Shown here piece by piece: positions 5,308-5,324 of a DNA stretch of 5,324 nt. Numbering within the stretch: the stretch's first letter is position 1; each line of letters begins with the position of its first letter. Made by a program: the position numbers and the translations under genes. Below the pieces are notes generated by a model, which was not told where the DNA came from, did no database searches, and saw nothing but the letters and a program-made list of their open reading frames with translations. The stretch is from positions 687 to 6,010 of the forward strand of contig DGQJ01000227.1 in NCBI GenBank assembly GCA_002389705.1, written 5' to 3'. The stretch comes from Bacteroidales bacterium UBA4417. GTDB taxonomy: Bacteria; Bacteroidota; Bacteroidia; Bacteroidales; UBA4417.

Positions 5308-5324
5308 CATTAGATCCTGTAAAA

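Noticed and set aside
1..5324. CRISPR array, tRNA, transposase or phage features
   Set aside because: No spaced repeat array, cloverleaf, terminal inverted repeats or mobile-element proteins were seen on either strand.

Overview
The window looks like an ordinary chromosomal segment of a Bacteroidota bacterium, probably of the Bacteroidales/Marinilabiliales type. This is inferred from three things. Starts are preceded by A-rich leaders with no clear Shine-Dalgarno. Several upstream regions carry the Bacteroidota -7 promoter word TAnnTTTG. The protein style also fits, for example the PAS histidine kinase with an HDLRGPIG H-box. No rRNA, tRNA, CRISPR array, insertion sequence or phage gene was seen, and no gene-free stretch exceeds 300 bases.

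Layout from left to right. A gene on the minus strand begins at 101 and runs off the left edge; only an N-terminal membrane or signal segment is visible. Then come two tandem minus-strand genes, a GNAT acetyltransferase of the phosphinothricin acetyltransferase-like group (1125-1622) followed by a NudC-type NADH pyrophosphatase (202-1026). They are probably one transcript, driven by a good TACCTTTG promoter near 1715-1748. Next is a separate minus-strand VOC/glyoxalase-fold protein (1849-2232). A divergent intergenic region (2233-2481) separates it from the only plus-strand gene, a small secreted protein of unknown function (2482-2955), which ends in a very strong intrinsic terminator (2976-3014).

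The right half is a two-gene minus-strand unit. A V4R-domain (4-vinyl reductase-like) sensor protein (4651-5190) is followed after 84 bp by a soluble PAS histidine kinase with a HAMP-like N-terminal linker (3031-4566). The likely reading is a cytosolic small-molecule sensing module: V4R perceives a ligand and the kinase relays it to a response regulator encoded elsewhere. The spacer between the two genes holds a clean stem-loop, and the upstream leader holds a palindrome next to a -7-like box.

Nothing here amounts to a clearly new defence or mobile system. The item most worth follow-up is the V4R plus soluble kinase pair, followed by the orphan secreted protein with its palindrome-rich promoter.
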